Shown here: piece after piece, positions 39,641 through 50,570 of the stretch
How positions within the stretch are numbered: the first letter of the stretch is position 1
How the letters are laid out: each line of letters opens with the position of its first letter
From: Trochalopteron elliotii
Taxonomy: Eukaryota; Chordata; Aves; Passeriformes; Leiothrichidae
Reading direction: 5' to 3'
Length of the DNA: 64,000 nt
Assembly (NCBI GenBank): GCA_024734555.1
Contig: JANPWX010000480.1
Span: forward strand, 2,518,160-2,582,159
Position numbers and translations under genes: made by a program
Notes under the pieces: model-generated
Seen by the model: only the letters and a program-made list of their open reading frames with translations
Databases searched by the model: none
What the model was told of the DNA's origin: nothing

Positions 39641-42600
39641 ACTAACTTTGGCAACTCCAGACTACTCCAAATGCTGCTGGAAACCTCTTCCAGGAATATT
39701 CTGTGTTGTCATGACTTGCTTTCAATCTCTGTAGCAGGAATTGGAAAGTGTGTTCACTACACTTGAGGTAAAGCCAATGCACCTTATGCCCACATCTTCA
39801 TGGCACCACTGGCAAAACTCTTCCTGAATTTCAGCTCTGACCTCCTCCCTGAACACACAGGGAAGCCCCAGGACTGTCCTGGGGGTGCTGTAAGGCTGGG
39901 AAATCATTCACAGGGCCTGGGGTTTGCTGTAATTTGGGCTGGCCCACGTCAGCCCTGCAGGCAAGAGCTGAGAGATCTCCACCACCTTCCCAGCACTCCA
40001 CAACTGAGACACTGTTCAGAAAGCTCCAGAGCATCTCAAGGATGAGGAGGGAGGACATGTAGAGACTGAAGAACTGTCTCTAGAGGTACTGAGGCTGAAG
40101 AACAAACCCAGCTGGCAAAGGTGTAGTAGTGGAAGGAGACTGCCCAGCCATTCAGCCCTGGCTCTGCTCCCTGAGGCTCCTCTGGCAGTGCCAGCACAGA
40201 GATTTGACCCAGACAACTCCAGGGAAAAGCTGCAGGTAGGGAATGACACAACACACAGCCCTTGTCCTCAGACAGCACGGGGCCAGGCTAATGACACAGG
40301 GCATTGTTCTCCCAATCTGTTCAAAAGAGCAATGATTTGCCTGGATGTTGGCTTGGGAGTACGTGCTTGGCAATGCCAGCGGATAAACACAGAGGGTTTC
40401 CACAGAATACCAGTTCTGAAAGAAATACATTTAAGTTATTTTTTGCAATATTATTAAATCCAGTAGTGAATATTTTCAATGTGGTATAATCCATTTTCCT
40501 AGAAACTGGCCAAGAAAAACGGACAGCAGGACAAGGGGAAGTGCCACCACGCTGCCATCCCTGTCCCACTGCTCCCTCAGGGACACGAGCAGGAGCCTCA
40601 CACGCCTCCCTCCTCCATCAGTGGGCCTGAAAAACACAGTTCCCATCAGCTCTTCCCTCACCAGGCAAGCCTGGATCCTTCCTGCTGATCCTGACCCTGC
40701 TCTCCTAGGAGCCAGGGATCCTCCAGGAGCCCATGGAAGCCCCAAAGCTGAGTGCTGACAAATGCATCCAATGCAAGCCACTAAAAAGGCTGGCCAGGGG
40801 TATTTTAGCAGCCTGCAGGTGGGATTGAGGGCCAAAGAACTGGCACAGTGAGGTCTGGATGGCTGCTGCCATTGAAACTGGCCTGCAGATGCAAGCAGGA
40901 GACAGGAGGTGGATTGGGTGGGTGCAGAAGAATCAGCCCTGAGCACAAATCAGCATCTCTCAGTCTCCAGTAGTTCTACCCTAAAAGCAGAGCCCAAATC
41001 CATAGCAAGGCACCAGGACTCCAGACTTCTACTCCCTCTTATCTTCTCTACCTGCTGTTCACTCCCCAAACCCTCCTGTGCCACGTTTGTATGCAAGTCC
41101 AGGGATAGTTTAAGCTGCAGTGATCACCTAAAGGAATAGGGTCTCCTCATCCTGCAGCACATAGGAAAGAAAGTTAGTTACCCTGCACAAGTCATTGGAA
41201 AATCCTGCACCACCTGCAAAACATCTCCTTTTCCTAAATGGCTCCTTCTGAATCTCCTCCCAAGTGGGACAGAGCTGAAGCCACCAGAGGAGCCCTGTGC
41301 CCCCACCCTGGCTCATGCAGGGAGGCTGCTCCCTCCCACCTGGCTGTCAGGCAGCATCCCCTGGGGCAACACAGGCCAGGGCTCCATTTCCTAATGCATC
41401 CAAATGCAACTCTGCTGTGGATTTCACCCATCCCATTAAGATAAAATTTGATCTATTTTCTGCTGCAGTATCTCCAGAAATAAAGCTCACAGGCTGAGAG
41501 ATCTGAAGGCCAGACAAGGGGCCAAGAGTAAGGTAAAAGATGTTAAACTCCATTTTCAGTTACAGCTCATAGAGCCCATGGGAGCTGCAGGCTGTGTGCC
41601 TGCTCAGCACCACAGGGCTGGGGTTTGCTCCTAGAAAACACCAGGAGCCACCTACCCTTACTGCAAAGCATGCATGTCTGCAACAGGAGGAGCTGCCAGC
41701 TCTCCCCACCTTTTCTCAGGGTGGGGAAGAGATGCAGCTCAGTCTGAGTATCCCACTGCTCACCCTGGGTTGCTTTTGCTGTGCTTGGTCCATCCCATCA
41801 CAACTCCTGCTGTGGCCAGACTCTCACCAGTCCATCAGCATTCCCACTTAACCCCTTTCTCCCTCACCCTCTGTGCATGCCCCAGGCCCAGAGGAATTGC
41901 ACCCATGTCAAAGGAGCAGCAGGGGTTCAGGGCAGGTGGGACTCTGGGCTGCTGGACCTCAGTCCCCTACAGACTGTCCCCTACAGCATTTGTCAACGTC
42001 ACATCTGAAGGTGATGCTGGGGATTGTTCAACAAAGCAACGTCTGAGGTGACATAAGGCATCAAGGGGATCCTCTCAGAAGACAGGGACTCACTCACTGA
42101 TCCTCATTCCAGTTCTCAGGGAGGAGGAGAGTTAAACATGAGAAAGCTACACCACAGATGTAGATGCTCCTTTTACATCTTCCAGAAAAGGCAGTCCCAT
42201 CAGACTGGGGCTGTTGCAGACATGACAGTCACAGGACCATGGCACAGACTTCTCCTAAGGACTGTGCTGTCCTCCTCCAGCCCTGCTCTGTGCTGTGGGA
42301 CAGACTTGGAAGGAATTAAACATCCTGCACAGAGAGACAAAAGCAAACAAAATGCAAACAACAAAATGAAAAAAATAAAAGAGAAGAGCATACAAAACCT
42401 ATCTCTGAATTAATTTCCATCTTATTTACAGGCCATGACATGACAGTTGTCTTTCTAAGCCTTTTAATTAATCACAGGGAACAGTTACTTGGAGCACGTA
42501 TGCCCACCTTCCCTCTTCCTGAAACACGTTCCAGCTCACATTGAAGGACTGTCTGCATGGCAATTAATTATTTATCATTATCTATGCCAGTACTTGGCTC

Positions 42601-42974
42601 TCCAGATCATTTAGGAACATCAAGTCCTTGGGCAGCAATCCTTTGGGGCTGAGAAGGAAAGAAGAGCCTTTGCTAGAGAGACAGGGAAGGGCACAGGGGC
42701 TTGGAGGGATTGAGAAAGGGAGAACAGGAACTCAGACCTGTGCTGAACTCTCTTGTCCATAGGGTGGCCATCCAGGGAGGCAGGGTGTTATTTTACATCA
42801 TACAAGACATAAATCTTCCTAATAATAGGCTTTTTGTTTCAACTAGTTTATAGGTAACTGTATAGTTACCTATAGTGTAACAGAACTTTTGTCAAACACT
42901 GCAGAGACAAACATTCCTCAGCTCAGAAATGCCAGAATTACTGTTTCTAGTGGAAACCTGATTCATTGCTGCAT

Positions 42975-43683
42975 TGGTTTTGCACTGCCTGGTTTTTGGC
43001 AGCAGGGGATCCATGGGAGGCAGAGATCCACCAACAGGAGAGGTGCCCAGGCTGGAGCAGGTGATGCCTGGAGCAGGCTGTGATCCAGTGGCAGACCCAG
43101 TGGAGAAAGAGGGCCCTGCTCCCAGGCTGGAGCAGCCTGTCCTTGGAGGGCTGCACCCCATGGAAGCAGAGACCTGCACCACAGCACTTTTGGGAGGGCT
43201 GTGTGCCCATGGGGGGGCTGCAGCAGGTGTGGTGGAGCTGCTGCTCCTCAGAGTGGACCCAGGCTGGAGAAATTCACAGAGAATTGTCTCCCATGGGAGG
43301 GACCCCATGGTCTCACAGGGCAGGGACTCCTCTCCCAGAGCAGCAGAAGAAAATCTTGGTGATGAGCTGACCCAAACTCCCCTTGCCCTGTCTCCCTGCA
43401 CAGTCAGTGGGAAGGAGGGTGGGGCTGGAGGGGAAAAGGTGTTTTAAGGGCTTATTTTACTTCTTATTATCCTCCTCTGATCCTGCTAGTAATAAACTCA
43501 CTTTGTAACCATAAGTTGAGCCTGTTTTGTCCTTGAAGTGTTTCTCCCAGTGCTTATCTCACTCATTAAGTGTTCGTTAATTTATTTTTTCTCTCTCTCT
43601 CTCAGCTGCCCAGCTGTAGCAGGGGAGGGTGAGCAAAAGACTCTCGTGGGTGCCTGGCACTGGGCCAGCATCAAACCACAACA
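42975..43683 (+). mobile_element. Solo LTR of an endogenous retrovirus (songbird type)
   Basis: A GC-rich first part, with several variants of a CAGGCTGGAGCAG-like phrase, is followed by an AATAAA poly(A) signal at 43491-43496, a short CT repeat (43592-43605) and an end in CCACAACA near 43683. This order and wording match LTRs widespread in passerines. It is on the plus strand, opposite to GPR50. The open frames of 87-169 residues inside it are by-products of the GC-rich LTR. Left edge approximate. Confidence 0.7.
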
Positions 43684-44654
43684 ATTCCTCTCAAATCACG
43701 TATTTATCACTTGACCACATACCATCTGGCTCCCCAACCACTGGGACACCTGAAGTGCACACTGAGTGAGCACTGCTGACTTACTGAGTGACTAACAGTG
43801 CTTCAAATCCATTCCCCAGCCACACACCCAGGACTTACAGTGTTGTGTTCAAGTCCTGCTCCAAACTGGGGTTTGGGAGTGGGAGGAGCAAAAAATTTCT
43901 GCTGGGAGTTACACAAAGGGGCTCCTGAGGTCCAGTGTTCCTAAAAATACTCACATCTACATAAAAGACTTTTTTCCCTGAAAAAAAAGCAAACCCAAAT
44001 ATTGGAAGCTTTGACCTCACAGAGTTGATGGGATGGAATCCCCTTGGGAAGCCCAATGGAGCTGCACGAAGGACCAATTTAGAAATATTTCTGAAGCTAG
44101 TGTGCTACAAAACAACTGAGGAGCTGCTCAACGCCTGAGTGAGCTGCTGCTTCCTCCAGAGCTCTGGGAGCACAGCATGGGAGCAGCACAGCATGGGGAC
44201 ACAAATGCCACCACTTGGAGCAAGACAGCCCAGGAGGAGCCCAGAGCAGCTCTGCTGGAAGGAGGGATGTGCCAGAGCCTGGATGGGAATCCAGCCTGAA
44301 CCCTGACCAAGGCAGGAGCAGCTGAATGTGAAGGTGATGCCATCAGAGAGCTCTCCAAATCAGTTTGGCCATGGGGCTCCAACACAGCCTGAACAAATGG
44401 CATGTCTCTGTGTCTCACTGTGTAAAACATCCTCTAGGAAAAGACAGGTCAAGGCTGCTCTCCACTTTATGCTCCTATTACACTTAAAGTTTGCACTTCA
44501 CCTTAATCCAAATTGATTTTCTCACAGGTTTCATCCCACTGTCTCTCCTGCTTCTCCCACCTCCTGCAGCCAGCAGCCTCACCTGCAGAGCCACAGGAGC
44601 AGGGGCTGCAGCAGAGGGGCAGATCCATCCCCACCTGCACCCACAGGCAGCAAC
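43684..44654 (-). other. GPR50: Presumed GPR50 intron 1; no gene seen
   Basis: Ordinary sequence between an LTR and a CR1 copy. No recognisable exon. Confidence 0.45.
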
Positions 44655-44925
44655 TGACAGAAGGAGAGGACACAGTCTCAGGCTGTGCCAAGGGAAATAC
44701 AGGTTGGATATAAGGGAAAAGTTTTTTACAGAAAGGGTGATAAAGTACTGGAATGGTCTGCCCGGGGAGGTGGTGGAGTCACCATCCCTGGGTGTGTTTA
44801 AACAAAGACTGGATGTGGATTCAGTGCCAGGGTTTAGTTGAGGTGTTGGGGCTGGGTTGGACTCCATGATCTTGGAGGTCTCTTCCAACCTGGTGATTCT
44901 GTGAATTCTGTGATTCCTGCTCCTC
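44655..44925 (+). mobile_element. CR1 LINE, complete 3' end
   Basis: Plus-strand CR1 with ORF2 end (translation YRLDIREKFFTERVIKYWN and PSLGVFKQRLDVD), 3' UTR (GACTCCATGATCTTGGAGG near 44861) and a tail GATTCTGTGAATTCTGTGAT near 44896. The well-kept tail suggests a relatively young copy. Confidence 0.9.
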
Positions 44926-45539
44926 TGCTCCCAGAGCTCTCCACACCCCACAAGAGACCACTTCCAACAACTTTGCACCAGCCCTAGAGCCCGTGCCCTC
45001 AGTGTGCTGAGCCCCAGCATTAACTCTGCAGGCACCATTCCCATCCTTGGTGGCACAGGGGGGGAACACTGGCAGCCAGCTGGGCATGGCAAACCCATCA
45101 CCCACCAGCTGGTGCATCAGGAACAAAGCTAAAAGCAACCCCTGTCATGGAGTGCCCCCCTCAAGAGCAGAGACATTTGTCAGCAGCTCACCCCTCTGCT
45201 GTCACAGAGCTCAAAGGTGCCACCCTTCCACATCAGAGCACCCAGCAGGTGGGGAAGGGGAGACCCTGGCGTGCCAGCAACCTTCTCACTCACTGTTTAA
45301 CCAACACACAGCCTGTTCTCCCTCAGCAGAGCCCCCCCAGAAAGCCCAGCCACCTGCAGCAGGGCCCCCCCTCATTTCAGAGAGCCCTGGGCTGGGTACA
45401 TCAGCAGCACTGGTGGGAGTTTGCTGTAGACAAGTGAATCAGTGGAACAGATGAGCAGCTCCTGAAGCATCTACCCACAACGTACAGCAAGAGGAGATGT
45501 AATTTCAGCCTTATGGCAGATGCTGGAGGGTTTGTGGTG
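44926..45539 (-). other. GPR50: Presumed GPR50 intron 1; no gene seen
   Basis: Pro/Ser-rich open frames on both strands, none recognised. Confidence 0.4.
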
Positions 45540-46170
45540 CTAAAAAAAAAAAAAAAAATTGAAAAAAAAAATCTCGACACCTACATATAATAGATAGCTT
45601 TCTAGGACAAGGAAATCCTGCAGTAGCTGGAAGAAAACCAATCACAGTTCCCAGCTACATTTGAGGTAAGGAAACAGAACATGGTCCAAAACAACATCTC
45701 CTAAAGGTCAGTTTCACAAAACTAGAAAGAACCAGACACAAAAATAACTGAGAGAAAACATCTAAATATAAGTAAGTGTGACAATGCTTATTGGAGGATG
45801 TTTAAAGATGCCTTAGTAGAGCCTTCTTTCCCACCAAGAAAAGCAACAGTATATCTAAAAAAAAATTATTTGGTTTAAAATAGAATTTTTTTAAGACAAG
45901 AGCCAAAATTTTTTTTAAAAAAAGTAAAAAAGCCCAGAATTCCATTATAAAATTAGAGCAAATTTTATAGAATTTGACACATTTTATAAAGAAAGCTAAA
46001 AGATATTAAAAAAAACCGCCTAGAGTCAAAAGGTCTATCAGGAAAAAAGCAACAATCTATCAGTACATTAGGCTTGATGCTAAAAAAGCACAGTGAAAGC
46101 ATCCTGATATAGAGGATGCAGAAAGTATAAGCATTACTTTTTATCTTTGCAAAAAAAGGATGACTTAAAT
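45540..46170. repeat. A/T-rich block of unknown origin
   Basis: Begins with two A runs (45542-45558 and 45563-45571). From about 45855 to 46020 it is very A/T-rich with many short A and T homopolymers. It contrasts with the GC-richer sequence on both sides. Translations in all frames are broken by stops. It may be a decayed retrotransposon copy, but I cannot name a family. Confidence 0.5.
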
Positions 46171-46429
46171 CTCAGCTACAGCAAAACTCTCTCTCTGAGA
46201 AGCGAGTTGGGAAGATCCCCAACACCATCTGCTAACCATCCTTCACATCTGTAACCAGAAAACCTGGACTCAGAGCCTTAAGAAGGAGCTCACCCAAATT
46301 CCTAACATTGACTTTAAAGAAAAAAAACAAACCAGAAGCATGTCCCCAGGCCAGCCAGGAAGTTCCAGAGGTCTTGAAATAATAAATAAAAAGCCCTGCT
46401 CAAGCAAACAAAAACTTAGCACGGTGCCA

Positions 46430-46690
46430 GCATTTCCAGAGGGCAAACGGCTGACCCGGGAAGTGCAGGCTGAGCACCCCTGCCCGCGCTCCCGACAGGG
46501 CAGGGAGTGGCCAGAGCTCGGGGATGGAAACACAACTCCTGTTAATCAACACGCTTTTCTGTCTGGAGGGCTTGTCAAACGGATCTAGTGTTTCTCCTCA
46601 GAGTTGGCATTTGGCTGACAAAGGTGAGCGTGTTGACGTGATACACACAGACTTGTGTGTGACGCCCGGCTTTGGCTGGGGTGACAGCTC
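46430..46690. promoter_or_regulatory. Small CpG cluster, possible regulatory element
   Basis: CpG dinucleotides are scarce for tens of kilobases around but occur a dozen or more times here, including CCCGCGCTCCCG near 46482 and a cAMP-response-element-like TGACGTGA at 46634-46641. The position, about 3.5 kb inside the presumed intron from the promoter CpG island, would suit an intronic enhancer. This is inferred from composition and motif only. Confidence 0.35.
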
Positions 46691-46730
46691 AAGAGCAAAA
46701 ATCCCTCCTGCTATGCAAACAGCCGTGTCT

Positions 46731-46915
46731 AGTGTATATTCAGAGGATTAAAAAGTTGAGCCCAGTGACCTCGTTAGGGTTGTACCTGTGCTGCCTGTGC
46801 CCCTAGAGAGGTTCTGGATTGTATAGCAGAGTGTATATCCAGAGCATTAAAAGGCTGAGCCCAATGACCTCGTCAGAGTTTTATCTGTGCTGCCTGCCCC
46901 TAAAGAGGTTTTGGA
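46731..46915. repeat. Two-copy tandem duplication, period 99 bp
   Basis: The segment 46731-46818 is repeated at 46830-46915 with a period of 99 bp. Both copies start AGTGTATAT, share TTAAAA and TGAGCCCA, and contain TGACCTCGT; they differ at scattered bases and by a small indel in GCCTGTGCCCCTA versus GCCTGCCCCTA. The divergence indicates an old duplication. Confidence 0.85.
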
Positions 46916-49869
46916 TGCCCAGAGATGATGTTCCCAAGAGCAAAAAGAGCCCACGGGGCAGCAGAAATTGCTCTCTGCACACAAAGCTCCAGGCAGCACT
47001 GCTGGGAGATGTGGGTTTCCAGGGAATGCATGTTTGGGCTGTGTGCCTGAGTTCGCAGGAGTTCAGAAGAACTAGAGAAGGGTATTGCCAGAGGCTCTGC
47101 CTAGGGAGCAGGCTAGCTCATTGAAAAATATTGGCTGGTTTTAGAGCTGATTTTTCACACTTGTAGAGCTGGCCAGAGCCAGAATGGAAAGCTGTAAACT
47201 CAGCCATGCCAGCAGCCTTTGGCTGGTCCTGATCCTGCACGTGCCACATTATACACGGCTCACTACCATTGTTTCTGACTTGGGTCCTAATCTGTGCTCA
47301 GCACTCTGAGCACCTTCCAGTAACAACACTAGACACATCAACTTACATTCCACCTTCCCAGGTGGAAAGAGAAGTCGTGTGATTTCTCTTGAAAGAGCAA
47401 GTTCTCCCCAATTCCCCCAGTGCCCAGCGCAAAAGCAGGATGGTCAGGTTTGTCCAAGTTCTCAGCTGCCAAAAAATTTCACCCCTCCCATAAAGGCATA
47501 AAAACATCTTTCCTGTGAGAGGAGCAGGGTTATTCCTCACTTCCTTCACCCTCAATCATGTCACTGTCCTGAACTGTGGACATACAGACTAAAGCCTTTT
47601 TTTGAACCTCTCTGAGCACACAAGTATCTCCAAGTGTCCAGGCAGCTGGATGTAAGAGAGTTTAACACCAGAACTCCTCCAGCATGACTGGCTGAACAGT
47701 CAGCTGTGGATGTGAAGTGTCTACCACAAAGGACACCCTGGGGCTTTCAGTGAATCCCAGCTTCCTCTGCCCACGGGCACCACTCACCTCCTTGTCTGTG
47801 TTTAGTTCCAGGCAAGTGCTGATGTGAGATGCTGCCCAACATCCACACTCTTGTAGCCGTGGGCAGTGCTGGAGTGTCAAGTGTCAAGTTCTTCAGAAAT
47901 GTCCAGGGGATGGCCCAAAAACCCCTCCCTCACCAGAGTGATCACCCACCACAGCTACTGAAGCAGTGCCAGTGACATACTCCAGCCTGAATCCAGCTTA
48001 TCCTGACAACACAGTTTTAGCTCCAGCTGGATGACCTCATGTGAGCTTGCTCCAGAAGCACAGGATTTGGTCCTTCCAGGGTTTGGCAAGAGCTGACACA
48101 GCCATCACAGGTGCCCTTCTCATTTATTGAACTGGCTTAGGGTATATTTGCACATGAGCAGATAAACTCTTTGTCCAAAGGACTTCAATCTGGCTGCTGG
48201 GCTCCAGATGAGCCCCTCTCATTCACGTGGCTGCTCACATGTCAGGAGGAGCATGAACTGAGCTGAGATCCCTGACTTTTTGTCCTGTGCCCAGGGAGGC
48301 TTGACAGACTGCTGACTTCCCAACACAGAGAGATGCAGAACTGGCTGAACACCCTAAGCACATGTGATCTTTCCAGCAACACAAGGTGACAACACTTAGA
48401 TGCAGATTAGACATTTTACTGAATCAGACCACCCCCACTGGCCTGACCACCTCACCCTCCTGCTGCTGAACCCCTCTGTGATTTAACACAGGCATTTCCA
48501 GTTTAGGCTGTGAGTGGAAGGGTAACAGTGCTCAGGTGAACAAAACAGGATGGCTCTTGGGACTCAGCACTACTTCAAAGTCTGTCACACTGAATTCCCC
48601 ACTAGTCACGCTCAAGTTCTGTGTGCAACAAGGGCCATGTCCCCTCAAATCAGGAAGGTTAGCACTGTTTGCACTTGTCTTGACTTTATTTGTACACGCT
48701 GACAGCTTGTACAGAGAGCAGACAACAGGCTACTGACAAGGACTAAGATCTGGAAAATATCTCCGTGATCACTTCAACACAAAGCTGTTCTTTTTCACTT
48801 TCACGGGAGCTTTAACTCAACTCACAGTGGAGGCAGTCTTGAAACATGAAATGCATCCAAGTGATCAACGATTTGAAAGGTTATAAAAGCAGTTAATAGC
48901 TTCAAATCTGCCTGCAGCCAGATAACATAAACAGCTAGTAAACTTGGGGAGAAGGGCAGGGTGCTTCTTTTTCTTCCCCACTGATTACAAGCTTGCAGCA
49001 CCCACATTTTAAAGCAAAACTGAAGAGAAGAGCAAATACCTTTTCCAAGTATACTGCAGTTTCTCATAAACCCAGTACAGCCTGTCTGTGTACTGTGGGT
49101 GCATTTTATGTACCAGTTAAAAGGCAACTCACTATTCGAGGTCACTGCATCCAGCACCTGCCCAAGCCAATGGCCATTTCTGTGCTTTCTATCATTAATA
49201 AATCAATCAAATGTTAGAGGCACTGCAGTGAAATTGTCCCATCAGCCTTATCCATCAGGTACTTTTACTGAACCCTCTTGAGTTACTGCTTATTTACAGA
49301 AGACTGAGAGAGACAGTGAGACATCAGCATCTCAAAATACTTTGCAATTTGAACATCATAAACACCACAGATATTTCATTAAAGCCATTTTACAAGCTAT
49401 AAAACTGAAGGTCATTTTATATCTCTCTCTATAAAAGCAGACAGTGATATAGTCCTCAGCAAAACATACTCTACAGTACAATTTAAGCAGTACTACACAG
49501 ACTACTTGAAACTCATTACAGAGGAACTTATATCCAGAATAACTTCTCTGTTAATACTGATACTCAGTTCTATTTCTTTGCTAAAACAACAAGACCTTGA
49601 AGGAAAGAAATTTGCACCCTCAAATAACACAGCCTTCTTAAAAATACCGAATAATATCAGTTTAACCATTTTCCTAGATGAATTCATCAGGGAGGTCCAT
49701 ACATAAGGCTACAAAGCAGACTTCCAAATTACCCGTGATAAAAACACGACAATTCTTCACTGTGCTTTCAGCAGAGAAAATTCATGATAAAAATACTAAA
49801 ACACTAAAAGGCTAGAACACAAAAGCAAGTGTACAGCGTTGTAATGGACTCGTTTAAAAAAACCTGAGC
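46916..49869 (-). other. GPR50: Presumed GPR50 intron 1, exon-1-proximal part
   Basis: No recognisable coding sequence or repeat. Sequence becomes GC-rich only at about 49.87 kb. Confidence 0.45.
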
Positions 49870-49967
49870 GTTCTCGCCCAGCACCTGCCGCGGCACTCGG
49901 AGTCGTCCTCACCTGCGCCTCTGCCCCGCTCCTCCCAGCGCGGCTCGCCTGAAGGGACGTGGGCTTT

Positions 49968-49972
49968 ACCTG
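49968..49972 (-). other. Candidate 5' splice site
   Basis: On the minus strand CAG/GTAAAG lies here, a strong donor match, with GT at 49969-49968. The bases before it do not encode the LRNAG end expected of the GPR50 first coding exon, so if used it would belong to a non-coding leader exon or an unrelated transcript. A weaker donor match (CAG/GTGAGG) is at about 49915-49907. Confidence 0.25.
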
Positions 49973-50041
49973 AGCTGGCTCCTCCGTTTGCAGCTGCCTC
50001 TGGGAGACAAAAGTTTCCAAAAGTCGGAGGACAACAGCAGC

Positions 50042-50072
50042 GGGACAGGACGGGACGGGACGGGACGGGACG
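50042..50072 (+). repeat. (GGGAC)n tract with G-quadruplex potential
   Basis: GGG triplets at 50042, 50052, 50057, 50062 and 50067. The last four are separated by only two bases each, satisfying the usual G3N1-7 quadruplex rule. It runs straight into the assembly gap, so its true length is unknown. Confidence 0.85.
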
Positions 50073-50404
50073 NNNNNNNNNNNNNNNNNNNNNNNNNNNN
50101 NNNNNNNNNNNNNNNNNNNNNNNNNNNNNNNNNNNNNNNNNNNNNNNNNNNNNNNNNNNNNNNNNNNNNNNNNNNNNNNNNNNNNNNNNNNNNNNNNNNN
50201 NNNNNNNNNNNNNNNNNNNNNNNNNNNNNNNNNNNNNNNNNNNNNNNNNNNNNNNNNNNNNNNNNNNNNNNNNNNNNNNNNNNNNNNNNNNNNNNNNNNN
50301 NNNNNNNNNNNNNNNNNNNNNNNNNNNNNNNNNNNNNNNNNNNNNNNNNNNNNNNNNNNNNNNNNNNNNNNNNNNNNNNNNNNNNNNNNNNNNNNNNNNN
50401 NNNN
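50073..50404. other. Assembly gap (332 N)
   Basis: A run of 332 undetermined bases inside the CpG island. The size may be an estimate. I infer that it hides the first coding exon of GPR50 (about 60 codons: N-terminus, TM1 and intracellular loop 1), because that exon is not seen elsewhere in the window and the flanking signals are those of a minus-strand promoter. Confidence 0.95.
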
Positions 50405-50540
50405 GCACGGGAGGATTACGAGGCGAAGTTTCTCTCCTCGAGTCGCTGAAGCATTTCCCGGTGCCTTTGCTTCCCACTGCCCCGCGGCCAGCCAGCCCTC
50501 AAGGCAAACTCGTCCCCACAGGGAGTTTTTAAATTACGCC
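50405..50540 (-). other. GPR50: Probable 5' leader of a minus-strand transcript, with a short uORF
   Basis: Lies between the TATA box and the gap. A transcription start about 25-30 bases past the TATA box would fall near 50535-50540. A 12-codon ATG frame occupies 50454-50416 and ends in TAA before the gap. A uORF of this kind often lowers translation of the main frame. Assignment to GPR50 is an inference. Confidence 0.35.
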
Positions 50541-50563
50541 GCGATAAGACCATTCGCTCTTGG

Positions 50564-50570
50564 TTTTATA
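50564..50570 (-). promoter_or_regulatory. TATA box, minus strand
   Basis: TATAAAA read on the minus strand, within GTATAAAACC and flanked by CpG-rich sequence (GCGTAAAAAG just upstream, AGAGCGAATGG just downstream). It is the best core-promoter match in the island and points toward the gap and GPR50 exon 2. Confidence 0.5.

Larger units (their letters stand above)
35456..42974 (-). other. GPR50: Presumed GPR50 intron 1, repeat-dense part
   Basis: Between the separately listed CR1 pieces I see no recognisable gene. Overlapping open frames near 35.6-36.7, 38.5-39.0 and 40.0-42.1 kb occur on both strands in locally GC-richer, proline/serine-coding sequence and have no domain signature. Short CR1 remnants are unusually frequent from 36 to 40 kb. 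Confidence 0.45.

Noticed and set aside
42892..43447. Open frames of 157-169 residues near 43 kb
   Set aside because: They lie inside the solo LTR and reflect its GC-rich, internally repeated sequence, not retroviral genes.
44484..45101. 205-residue minus-strand frame
   Set aside because: Runs antisense through a CR1 copy; no independent support.
49854..50477. 207-residue frame crossing the N gap
   Set aside because: Two-thirds is undetermined sequence, the start is GTG, and the readable ends do not resemble TM1 or any known protein.
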